From Aldersonia kunmingensis (GTDB taxonomy: Bacteria > Actinomycetota > Actinomycetes > Mycobacteriales > Mycobacteriaceae): a stretch of DNA of 34,423 nucleotides. How positions within the stretch are numbered: position 1 is the stretch's first letter; each line of letters opens with the position of its first letter. The notes under the pieces are model-generated. The model saw only the letters and a program-made list of their open reading frames with translations, searched no databases and was not told the DNA's origin. The translations under genes and the position numbers were made by a program. The stretch covers positions 1-34,423 of the forward strand of contig NZ_LRRB01000231.1 in assembly GCF_001646865.1 (NCBI RefSeq). Direction: 5' to 3'. Below are positions 16,664 to 23,816 of this stretch, in pieces.

Positions 16664-17986
16664 ATGGGGAACACGGTCGGGTCCGGCGAAGATCGCCCGG
16701 GCACTGCACAGCGCAACGGCACAGATGTGTCGAACAGCATCGACGATGGTGCATTGAACGCCGCGGACGCTGCCGCATCGAAAGATTCCGCCGCTTCCCC
16801 CGAAGATCCCGAGTTCATGCGGCTGCGCGGTCGGGGACCGTGGCAGGTGACCTGGCGACTGATCTGGCGAGTCGCAACCAAGGCGTGGCGCGACTCGATC
16901 TTCGGACGGTCGGCGACGGCCGCGTTCTGGCAGACCCTTTCGCTGCCGCCGCTGCTTATCGGCCTGCTCGGCAGTATCGGGTACGTCGGCGGCTGGTTCG
17001 GGCCGGACACCCTCGACGTCATCGAGGCGAAGATCATCGCGTTCAGCCGGGACGCGTTCAGCGAGAGCGTGGTCGACCAGCTGATCGCGCCCACGGTCGC
17101 CGACGTGCTCCAGCGCGGCAAGATCGGGATCGTGTCGGTGGGCTTCGTCATATCCCTGTGGGCGGGATCATCGGCGATGGCGACCTTCGTGGATTCGATC
17201 GTGCTCGCGCACGACCAGAAGGACTGGCGACATCCCGTGTGGCAGCGCATTTTCGCGCTATTGCTTTACGTGGCGTTTCTGATCACCGCGGTATTCGTGC
17301 TGCCGGTGGTGGCGCTGGGGCCGACGCTGATCGCGCGCGCGATGCCGGAATCATGGGACTCCGTGGGGTCCATGCTGGTGGACTACTTCTACTATCCGAC
17401 CGTGGCGTTGGTGCTGATCGTCGGGCTGACGACGCTCTACAAACTCGCTCTGCACACCTCGCTGCCCTGGCACCGCCTCCTCGGCGGTTCGCTGCTCGCC
17501 GGCGGCTTCTTCATCGCTGCGAGCGCAGGTCTACGCCGCTATCTCGGCTGGGTGGTGAGCACAGGCGTGAGCTACGGCGCGCTAGCCAGCACGATCGCGT
17601 TCCTGCTGTTCACGTTCTTCCTCGGCTTCGCGGTAATCCTCGGTGCCGAGTTCAACGCGGTGGTGCAGGAGTTCTGGCCCGCGCGGGCGACCCGGATGGA
17701 ACAGATGCGGGAATGGATCGCCGCTCAGGCGAACGAGAGCCCGACGATCGCGATGGCGACCGGACCGCTACGGACGGCCACCGACCGGGTCATCGACATG
17801 GTGCGCGGCGAGCAGCACCCGGCCGCAAATCAGAACGGAACCGACCTCGACCCGGCGCAGAATGCCCGCCTCGGGGCCGCGCAAAACGGCGCCCGTCAGG
17901 ACCCTGTCGCGCCACAGGCCGACTACCAGGGCACTGTCGCGCCGCTTCCCGACTACCCTTCCTCCCCCTTGCGCAGGCCGTCGTAG
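16664..17986 (+). CDS. YihY/virulence factor BrkB family membrane protein
   Basis: A 440-residue protein with a hydrophilic N-terminal region of about 75 residues, then six membrane helices (about 85-350). Examples are FWQTLSLPPLLIGLLGSIGY, IVSVGFVISLWAGSSAMATF, RIFALLLYVAFLITAVFVLP, TVALVLIVGLTTLYKL and FLLFTFFLGFAVILGAEFNA. The helix LWAGSSAMATFVDSI and LGGSLLAGGFFIAASAGLRR are characteristic of the YihY/BrkB family. The C-terminal 90 residues are polar, with repeated Gln/Asn/Asp. By position it corresponds to Rv2707. Function is unknown, possibly transport or lipid-related. The ATG has no clear ribosome-binding site. Its last 34 bases overlap the convergent DUF3039 gene. Confidence 0.87.
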   Translation: MGNTVGSGEDRPGTAQRNGTDVSNSIDDGALNAADAAASKDSAASPEDPEFMRLRGRGPWQVTWRLIWRVATKAWRDSIFGRSATAAFWQTLSLPPLLIGLLGSIGYVGGWFGPDTLDVIEAKIIAFSRDAFSESVVDQLIAPTVADVLQRGKIGIVSVGFVISLWAGSSAMATFVDSIVLAHDQKDWRHPVWQRIFALLLYVAFLITAVFVLPVVALGPTLIARAMPESWDSVGSMLVDYFYYPTVALVLIVGLTTLYKLALHTSLPWHRLLGGSLLAGGFFIAASAGLRRYLGWVVSTGVSYGALASTIAFLLFTFFLGFAVILGAEFNAVVQEFWPARATRMEQMREWIAAQANESPTIAMATGPLRTATDRVIDMVRGEQHPAANQNGTDLDPAQNARLGAAQNGARQDPVAPQADYQGTVAPLPDYPSSPLRRPS

Positions 17987-18204
17987 ACCTTTTTGCACTC
18001 CGGGCACACCGGGCTGCCGGGCTTGGCCGATCGGGTAACCGGGAACACCTCACCGCACAGCGCGACCACGTGGGTTCCCATCACCGCGCTCTCGGCGATC
18101 TTGTTCTTCTTCACGTAGTGGAAGAACTTGGGGGTGTCATCACTAGTCGACTCGTCGGTGGTTTCGTCGGGCCGGACCTTGGTTTCGGTGCTCACGACAT
18201 CCAT
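17953..18204 (-). CDS. DUF3039 small protein with cysteine motif
   Basis: An 83-residue protein. The FFHYVKKNKIAESAVMGTHV segment and the VALCGEVFPVTRSAKPGSPV stretch are typical of DUF3039 (Rv2708c-like). His45, Cys50, Cys67 and Cys70 (CPEC) could bind zinc. The N-terminal 25 residues are Asp/Thr/Ser rich, and translation could start at the ATG at 18204 or at the GTG at residue 3 or 4. It lies tail to tail with the YihY gene, overlapping its stop by 34 bases, and diverges from DUF3099 by 62 bases. Confidence 0.85.
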   Translation of the reverse strand: MDVVSTETKVRPDETTDESTSDDTPKFFHYVKKNKIAESAVMGTHVVALCGEVFPVTRSAKPGSPVCPECKKVYDGLRKGEEG

Positions 18205-18266
18205 GATGCCGCAGCGCCACGTCCCCAGTCACCCGGGATTCGCAATCGCGAGCACACAGTGACAGC

Positions 18267-18662
18267 ATGGAGAACATGGCGCGGGGAGCCGAATTCGACG
18301 ATGGGATGCACCACATCTCCCGTTTCGGCGAACCCGCGGAACCCGGTTCCGCAAACAACCCCGCGCTGATCACAGGCGCCGCAGTCTCCTTCGAGGAACA
18401 GCACCGCGCGCGGGTCCGCAGGTACACGATCATCATGGCGTTCCGTATCCCCGCGCTCGTGCTCGCCGCGGTCGCCTACAGCGCCTTCGGCAGCGCCCTG
18501 GTCGCGGCGCTGATCATCGCGGTGTCCGTGCCGCTGCCCTGGATCGCCGTGCTCATCGCGAACGATCGCCCGCCGCGCGACAAGAACGAGCCGAGTCGCT
18601 ATCAATACCGCCGCCCGGAACCGCCGGCGATCGGCGGGACGCATCACACCATCGAGGGCTGA
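18267..18662 (+). CDS. DUF3099 family membrane protein
   Basis: A 131-residue protein with a soluble N-terminus (ALITGAAVSFEEQHRARVRR) and two membrane helices at about 55-95 (MAFRIPALVLAAVAYSAFGS, LVAALIIAVSVPLPWIAVLI). A Pro/Arg-rich tail follows (PSRYQYRRPEPPAIGG). This is the DUF3099 pattern, Rv2709-like; function unknown. The first ATG has no ribosome site and CACAGT lies 6 bases before it, a possible -10 of a leaderless transcript. Its last 19 bases overlap the end of the convergent MFS gene. Confidence 0.82.
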   Translation: MENMARGAEFDDGMHHISRFGEPAEPGSANNPALITGAAVSFEEQHRARVRRYTIIMAFRIPALVLAAVAYSAFGSALVAALIIAVSVPLPWIAVLIANDRPPRDKNEPSRYQYRRPEPPAIGGTHHTIEG

Positions 18663-19939
18663 GCACTCGCAGGTTCGCGGCGCTGGATAGACGCGGACAT
18701 CAACGCGGCCAGCGCGCACAGCCCACCCGCGATGTACCAAGCGAGGTCGTAGCTGCCCTGTAGGTCGCGGATCGCGCCCGCGCCGGCGGCAGCGATCGCC
18801 GCTCCGATCTGGTGGCTCGCGAAAACCCAACCGAACACGATCGGCCCGTCGTTGCCGAACCACTCGCGGCACAGTGCCACGGTGGGTGGGACCGTGGCGA
18901 TCCAGTCCAAGCCATAGAAAATGATGAAGACGAGCATGCTCGGTTGCGTCTGCGGCGCGAACAGCGAGGGCAGGATCAACAGTGACAGCCCCCGCAGCGT
19001 GTAGTAGGCGACGAGCAGCAAACGGGCATCCATCCGGTCGGTCAGCCAGCCGGAGAAGATCGTTCCCGCGACATCGAAAACCCCGACCACCGCGAGCAGG
19101 GTCGCGGCCGTCGTGATCGGCATGCCGTGATCGTGGGCGGCGGCGACGAAATGTGTTCCGATGAGTCCGTTCGTCGAGGCCCCGCAGATGGCGAACCCGC
19201 CGGCCAACAACCAGAACGTCGGCGTCCTCGCGGCCTTGCCGAGCACCCGCACGGCACGCCAGGCGTCCGGGGCATGGGTGACGCGCAGGCCTTCCTCGCT
19301 GTCCGGAGGTGCGCCGTAGGCCCGCAGGCCGACATCGCTCGGATAGTCGCGAATGAACAGCACGACGAGAGGCACCACCGCGAGGGCGGTGGCGGCGACG
19401 ACGATCGCGGGGACCCGCCACCCGTGCGCGTTGGCAAGGGCCGCGACGAGCGGCAGGAAGACCAGCTGACCGGTGGCGCCGGCCGCCGTGAGGATTCCGG
19501 TGACGAGACCGCGCCGTGCGACGAACCAGCGCCCGGTGATGGTGGCGACGAACGGCATCGCCATCGAGCCGACGCCCAGCCCCACGAGCAGCCCCCAACA
19601 CAGCACCAACTGCCAGGCCTCGGTCATGAACACGGTCAGGCCACTGCCCAGTGCCACGAGCAACAGCGCGATCGAGACGACGCGGCGGATGCCGAACCGG
19701 TCCATCATCGCGGCCGCGAACGGCGCCATCAGCCCGTAGAGCAGCATGTTCAGCGAAACCGCGGCGCCGATCGTCGCGTGCGACCAGCCGAACTCCTCGT
19801 GCAGCGGATCGAGCAGCACGCTGGGCACCGACCGGAATGCCGCCGCGCCGAGCAGGGCGACGAACGCGACCGCGGCCACGATCCAGGCGCGATGCAGGCG
19901 AGGGCGGGGTGGCGCGAGAAGTTCGGTCACGCCGACCAT
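18644..19939 (-). CDS. Major facilitator superfamily transporter
   Basis: A 431-residue protein with 12 predicted membrane helices. It starts at ATG 19939 (VGVTELLAPPRPRLHRAWIV), and helix 1 is AWIVAAVAFVALLGAAAFRS. The conserved loop 2-3 region is LNMLLYGLMAPFAAAMMDRF, GIRRVV (the G-x-x-x-D-R-x-G-x-R/K pattern). The central cytoplasmic loop has DVGLRAYGAPPDSEEGLR. The length and pattern fit MFS exporters of the MCT/OFA-like group; the substrate is unknown. It diverges from the GlxA-type regulator with 44-62 bases between starts, and the pair probably forms one regulon: the regulator should control the transporter from the repeats at 19968-20003. The longer open frame upstream overlaps the regulator and is not used. 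Confidence 0.88.
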   Translation of the reverse strand: MVGVTELLAPPRPRLHRAWIVAAVAFVALLGAAAFRSVPSVLLDPLHEEFGWSHATIGAAVSLNMLLYGLMAPFAAAMMDRFGIRRVVSIALLLVALGSGLTVFMTEAWQLVLCWGLLVGLGVGSMAMPFVATITGRWFVARRGLVTGILTAAGATGQLVFLPLVAALANAHGWRVPAIVVAATALAVVPLVVLFIRDYPSDVGLRAYGAPPDSEEGLRVTHAPDAWRAVRVLGKAARTPTFWLLAGGFAICGASTNGLIGTHFVAAAHDHGMPITTAATLLAVVGVFDVAGTIFSGWLTDRMDARLLLVAYYTLRGLSLLILPSLFAPQTQPSMLVFIIFYGLDWIATVPPTVALCREWFGNDGPIVFGWVFASHQIGAAIAAAGAGAIRDLQGSYDLAWYIAGGLCALAALMSASIQRREPASAQPSMV

Positions 19940-19967
19940 CGTCTCGCTCTCTCGCCCCCGCAGCGAG

Positions 19968-20003
19968 TGGCCAAAATGCCAATATGTGTCAAAATATGGC
20001 CAT
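19968..20003. promoter_or_regulatory. Candidate operator with direct repeats between MFS and GlxA-type genes
   Basis: Two CAAAAT(G/A) half sites begin at 19972 and 19990, 18 bases apart. They are flanked by two palindromic TGGCCA blocks at 19968-19973 and 19997-20002. AraC-family regulators bind direct repeats of this kind. The site overlaps the regulator's own start codons, which suggests autoregulation. Spacing and pattern only; no binding evidence. Confidence 0.4.
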
Positions 20004-20976
20004 GCAGTTGTTCCGGCCACACCGGGTGGCCGTGCTCGCCCTGGAACCGGTGATCGGCTACGACATGTCGATCCCGCCCGCCGCCTTCGGCTACGCCACG
20101 GGGCCGGACGGTTCCGCGCTCTACGACGTCGCCGTGTGCGGGGTCGATACGGCACCGGTTCCGACGCCTTCGGGATACGCGATCGTGCCCGCGAATGGCC
20201 CCGAACTGCTCGAATCCGCCGATACCGTCATCATCCCGGGCACCCGACTGTCCGGCCCACGAACCGACGGCACCGTGCCCGGACCGGTCGCCGACGCGCT
20301 GGCGACGATCCGTCCCGGCACGCGGTTGATGTCGATCTGCACCGGTGCCTTCGTGCTCGCCGCCGCCGGCCTGCTCGACGGGCGCCCGGCGACGACGCAT
20401 TGGGCCTACGCCGAGCAGTTCCGCGCGCTCTATCCGCGCGTACTTCTGGACGAGAACGCGCTGTTCGTCGATGACGGCGACGTGCTCACCTCCGCCGGGC
20501 TCTCGGCCGGAATGGACCTGTGCCTGCACGTCCTGCGCCGCGATCACGGCAGCACGGTGGTCAACCGCGTCGCCCGGCACCTCGTGGTGCCGCCGTATCG
20601 CGACGGCGGTCAGTCGCAATTCATCGAGCGCGGACTCCCCGACCCGGGGTCGGCGGGGACCGCACCCACCCGCGATTGGGCCCTGCAGCATCTCGGCGAG
20701 CCTCTCGATCTGGTCACGCTGGCCGAGCATGCACAGATGAGCGTGCGCACATTCAGCCGCCGGTTCAAGGCCGAGACCGGCCTTTCGCCGGGCGCGTGGG
20801 TGCAGCAGCAGCGGCTGCGGCACGCCCGGCATTTGCTGGAGACCACGGATCTGTCGGTCGAAAGGGTCGCCTCCGGCGCCGGCCTGGGTAGCGCGGCCGC
20901 GCTGCGGCATCACATGCGCATCGAACTCGGTGTGTCGCCGCTGCGCTATCGGCAGACGTTCCGGTCCGGGGTCTGA
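20002..20976 (+). CDS. GlxA-family transcriptional regulator (DJ-1/PfpI plus AraC HTH)
   Basis: A 324-residue regulator. Residues 1-190 are a DJ-1/PfpI-like domain: HRVAVLALEPVIGYDMSIPP, the nucleophile elbow SICTGAFVLAAAGLLDGRPA with Cys in SICTG, then TTHWAYAEQF. Residues about 225-320 hold two helix-turn-helix motifs of AraC type (LVTLAEHAQMSVRTFSRRFK and AETGLSPGAWVQQQRLRHAR, then VERVASGAGLGSAAALRHHM and a C-terminal GVSPLRYRQTF). ATGs at 19984 and 19996 are in frame and could add 6 or 2 residues. The family often responds to small signals such as amino acids, nitriles or choline derivatives; the inducer is unknown. It is paralogous to the damaged gene at 32.4-33.05 kb. Confidence 0.9.
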   Translation: MQLFRPHRVAVLALEPVIGYDMSIPPAAFGYATGPDGSALYDVAVCGVDTAPVPTPSGYAIVPANGPELLESADTVIIPGTRLSGPRTDGTVPGPVADALATIRPGTRLMSICTGAFVLAAAGLLDGRPATTHWAYAEQFRALYPRVLLDENALFVDDGDVLTSAGLSAGMDLCLHVLRRDHGSTVVNRVARHLVVPPYRDGGQSQFIERGLPDPGSAGTAPTRDWALQHLGEPLDLVTLAEHAQMSVRTFSRRFKAETGLSPGAWVQQQRLRHARHLLETTDLSVERVASGAGLGSAAALRHHMRIELGVSPLRYRQTFRSGV

Positions 20977-21036
20977 CCACACGCGCGGAGTCTGCGGAGC
21001 GCAGGCGACGGGAGCAATTGCGGCAGAATCTCCAGC

Positions 21037-22515
21037 GTGTCCGCACTCGTCGAGCTTGCTGCCGACCTCCGAATCGCCCTGCTCCGGACGGGCTACCACC
21101 CCGACGCCCTGCTCGAGGTGCTCGGTACCGACGCCCATGCCGCGCTCGGCCGATCGGAACCGGTTCCGGCCCGCCGGGCCGCTCGCACAGCCGGGGAGAT
21201 CGGCACGTTGATCAGGTTGTTCCTGCTCGGCGATGCACTGCCCGAGGATGAGGTCGCGGCGGCGCTGCACCCGGTTGAGATCGACCGCGCGGTGGCGGCT
21301 GGGCTGCTGGAGCGCGCCGGCGACAGAATTCGCCCAGGCCTCGCCCTGCGCCCGGTCGACACCGGCGGCGGGACCCGCTGGATCGTCTCGGACCTCGATG
21401 ACAATGTGCGCCGTCGGGCGCTGCCCGCCGATCACGTGCTCGGCGTCGGCCACGCGTCGCTGTCGCTGCTGCGGGCCACCCCGACCAGCCCGGCGGGAAC
21501 CGTGCTCGACCTCGGCACGGGTTGCGGCATTCAGGCGGTCCACGCGGCGTCCTATGGCGACAAGGTGACGGCGACCGATGTCCTTCCGCGGGCGATCATG
21601 CTGGCCGAGGCAACCGCGGCGATCAATGAACTCGACATCGAATTCCTCACCGGGTCGTGGTTCGACCCGGTCGCAGACCGGCGCTTCGACCGGATCGTCG
21701 CCAACCCGCCGTTCGTCGTCGGCCTCGGCCGGGTGACCCATACGTACCGCGATTCCGGACTCGCCCTCGACGGCGCGAGCCGCCTGGTGATCGAACGTGT
21801 CCCCGGCCTGCTTGCACCCGGCGGTTTCGCCACGCTGCTCGCGTCCTGGGCGCATATCGAGGGCGAGGATTGGCGCTCGCGCGTGTCGTCCTGGCTGCCC
21901 GACTACGGCGTGCAGGCGTGGATTCTGCAACGTGATGTCGCAGATCCGGCGCTGTACGTCGGCACGTGGCAACGCGATTCGGGCCAGGATCCGCGCGACG
22001 AGGACACCCAGCGCCAGGCCGAGGAATGGCTCGATACGTTCGCCGAGGCGAATGTCGAGGGGATCGGGTTCGGCTTCGTCTACCTGCGAAATATCGACGG
22101 GCCTACCGAGGTCCTCGCCGAGGACCTGTTCCACGAGTTCTCCGACGCCCTCGGCGACGAGGCCGTCCGCCATTTCGATCGCACCGATTGGCTGCGTACG
22201 GCTGATCTGCCCGCCTCGCGCTTCTCGGTCGCGGCTGCGGCGGCGCTGGAGCGGGTGTACCAGGCGGGCGACGAGGGCTGGGAACAGCTGGTCGCGCGCA
22301 TCCACCGTGGTGATGGGCCTCGCTGGCAGCACGAGATTGATGATGAGACCGCATCGCTGCTGGCAGGAATGCGCGCGGACGGTCTGGCGTTGGAAGAACT
22401 GGTCGCACTCCTAGCGTTCGCTTCCGGCGACGACGAGCCGACACCAGAACTGATGGCGGCTGCCACGGACTCCGTACGGGCATTGGTGCTGCACGGGCTG
22501 ATAGATCCCGCCTGA
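21037..22515 (+). CDS. SAM-dependent methyltransferase, HemK-like (DUF7059/DUF7782)
   Basis: A 492-residue protein. Residues 1-130 form the DUF7059-type N-terminal domain. The class I methyltransferase core follows: motif I TVLDLGTGCGIQAVHAASYG at 155-174 binds AdoMet, ATDVLPRAIMLAEATAAINE is motif II and NPPF at 223-226 is the catalytic motif of N-methyltransferases acting on amide or amino groups, as in HemK/PrmC and adenine methylases. The rest (about 330-492) is an accessory C-terminal part (DUF7782-like). The substrate cannot be told: a ribosomal or release-factor glutamine, RNA or DNA. The start is GTG at 21037 with CAGAAT 7 bases before it and no Shine-Dalgarno sequence; a leaderless transcript is possible. 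The next gene, sigB, has its own promoter 190 bases on. Confidence 0.82.
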   Translation: MSALVELAADLRIALLRTGYHPDALLEVLGTDAHAALGRSEPVPARRAARTAGEIGTLIRLFLLGDALPEDEVAAALHPVEIDRAVAAGLLERAGDRIRPGLALRPVDTGGGTRWIVSDLDDNVRRRALPADHVLGVGHASLSLLRATPTSPAGTVLDLGTGCGIQAVHAASYGDKVTATDVLPRAIMLAEATAAINELDIEFLTGSWFDPVADRRFDRIVANPPFVVGLGRVTHTYRDSGLALDGASRLVIERVPGLLAPGGFATLLASWAHIEGEDWRSRVSSWLPDYGVQAWILQRDVADPALYVGTWQRDSGQDPRDEDTQRQAEEWLDTFAEANVEGIGFGFVYLRNIDGPTEVLAEDLFHEFSDALGDEAVRHFDRTDWLRTADLPASRFSVAAAAALERVYQAGDEGWEQLVARIHRGDGPRWQHEIDDETASLLAGMRADGLALEELVALLAFASGDDEPTPELMAAATDSVRALVLHGLIDPA

Positions 22516-22642
22516 CGTGCGCTACCTCATCGGTGTGAGGGCGGGTTCTCCCGACCCCGGTGTCTAGGGAGCTGTTCTCAGCAACTTCTCAGGACCAGCG
22601 CACGATTTTCGCAGGTCGGACGGTTTTGATTGACGCTGTCGC

Positions 22643-22670
22643 GGGAACTTCTAGGGCTGCGATCCCGTTG
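22643..22670 (+). promoter_or_regulatory. ECF-type (SigE/SigH-like) promoter of sigB
   Basis: GGGAAC (22643-22648), a 17-base spacer and CGTTG (22666-22670) match the GGAAC ... GTT consensus of ECF sigma factors. The promoter of M. tuberculosis sigB is read by SigE, SigH and SigL. Transcription would begin near 22677, about 29 bases before the sigB ATG, and the ribosome site GGGAGG (22694-22699) follows in the leader. This predicts induction of sigB by heat, oxidative or envelope stress. Confidence 0.72.
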
Positions 22671-22705
22671 TTCTCATTGACACACCACCGATAGGGAGGC
22701 AAGTC

Positions 22706-23674
22706 ATGACAAGCCCCAGCACCGTTCGAGTGCGCCCCGCCGCCGCCGATCTCGACGCCCAGAGCCCCGCCGCCGATTTGGTACGTGTGTACCTCAACGG
22801 AATTGGCCGTACCGCCCTGCTGAGCGCCGCGGAGGAAGTCGACCTGGCACGGCGCATCGAGGCCGGGCTATACGCCCAGCATGTGCTGGACACGGGAAAG
22901 CGGTTGTCGCCCGCACGCAAGCGTGACCTGGGCATTGTCGTCCGCGAAGGCCGGGCCGCCCGCTCGCACCTGCTCGAGGCCAACCTTCGTCTCGTCGTCT
23001 CCCTCGCCAAGCGCTACACCGGTCGCGGAATGCCGCTGCTCGACCTCATCCAGGAGGGCAACCTCGGCCTGATCCGCGCGATGGAGAAGTTCGATTACGC
23101 GAAGGGCTTCAAGTTCTCGACATATGCCACCTGGTGGATTCGCCAGGCGATCACACGTGGGATGGCGGATCAGAGCCGCACGATCCGCCTCCCCGTCCAC
23201 CTCGTCGAGCAGGTCAACAAGCTCGCCCGCATCAAGCGGGAGTTGCACCAGCAGCTCGGCCGCGAAGCCACCGATGAGGAGCTGTCGGCCGAGTCGGGCA
23301 TTCCGGTCGCCAAGATCACCGATCTGCTCGACCACAGCCGGGACCCGGTCAGCCTCGACATGCCCGTCGGCAACGACGAGGAAGCTCCGCTCGGCGACTT
23401 CATCGAGGACTCCGAGGCCACCTCTGCCGAGAGCGCCGTGATCGCCGGCCTGCTGCACAGCGATGTGCGTGTTGTGCTGGCAACCCTCGACGAGCGCGAG
23501 CAGCAGGTGATCCGCCTGCGGTACGGCCTCGACGACGGGCAGCCGCGCACGCTGGACCAGATCGGCAAGCTGTTCGGGCTGTCCCGCGAGCGGGTTCGCC
23601 AGATCGAACGCGAAGTAATGACGAAGCTGCGCAAGGGCGAGCGAGCCGACCGGCTTCGCGCCTACGCCAGCTGA
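22706..23674 (+). CDS. sigB: Group 2 RNA polymerase sigma factor SigB
   Basis: A 322-residue sigma factor that lacks the long region 1.1 of SigA, so the conserved part starts at residue 20 ([17 protein letters not shown]). Region 2 includes [55 protein letters not shown]. Region 3 includes [20 protein letters not shown], and region 4 [20 protein letters not shown]. The two sigma factors are clear paralogues. SigB is a general-stress, stationary-phase factor. The GGGAGG site 6 bases before the ATG is strong. The gene is driven by the ECF-type promoter at 22643. In M. tuberculosis ideR lies immediately downstream; here pat-acuC on the opposite strand stands between them. Confidence 0.95.
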   Translation: MTSPSTVRVRPAAADLDAQSPAADLVRVYLNGIGRTALLSAAEEVDLARRIEAGLYAQHVLDTGKRLSPARKRDLGIVVREGRAARSHLLEANLRLVVSLAKRYTGRGMPLLDLIQEGNLGLIRAMEKFDYAKGFKFSTYATWWIRQAITRGMADQSRTIRLPVHLVEQVNKLARIKRELHQQLGREATDEELSAESGIPVAKITDLLDHSRDPVSLDMPVGNDEEAPLGDFIEDSEATSAESAVIAGLLHSDVRVVLATLDEREQQVIRLRYGLDDGQPRTLDQIGKLFGLSRERVRQIEREVMTKLRKGERADRLRAYAS

Positions 23675-23694
23675 GCACCGAACAGACCCGACTC

Positions 23695-23716
23695 GTGATC
23701 GGCGTTAGCCGATCAC
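23695..23716. terminator. Hairpin after sigB
   Basis: GTGATCGGC, loop GTTA, GCCGATCAC give a perfect 9-bp stem 20 bases after the sigB stop. No T run follows, so it is a probable rather than proven terminator. Confidence 0.55.
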
Positions 23717-23721
23717 ACGCG

Positions 23722-23781
23722 CGCACCGGCCGGATCTCCGCAGCCCTTTCCCCCTCGAGGCTGCGTAGACCGACCGGTGCG
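23722..23781. terminator. Nested inverted repeats between convergent sigB and pat
   Basis: An outer pair CGCACCGG (23722-23729) / CCGGTGCG (23774-23781) encloses an inner pair CGCAGCC (23739-23745) / GGCTGCG (23759-23765). The whole forms a branched stem 36 bases before the pat stop. It probably terminates readthrough from both sides, but the role is inferred. Confidence 0.45.
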
Positions 23782-23816
23782 TTGCTGTCTGCGCCGCCGG
23801 CCGGGAGCGTGCGCGG

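Noticed and set aside
19927-22332. An 801-codon frame antisense to the GlxA-type and methyltransferase genes
   Set aside because: The opposite strand has clear domains (AraC HTH, NPPF). The antisense product has no recognisable motif.
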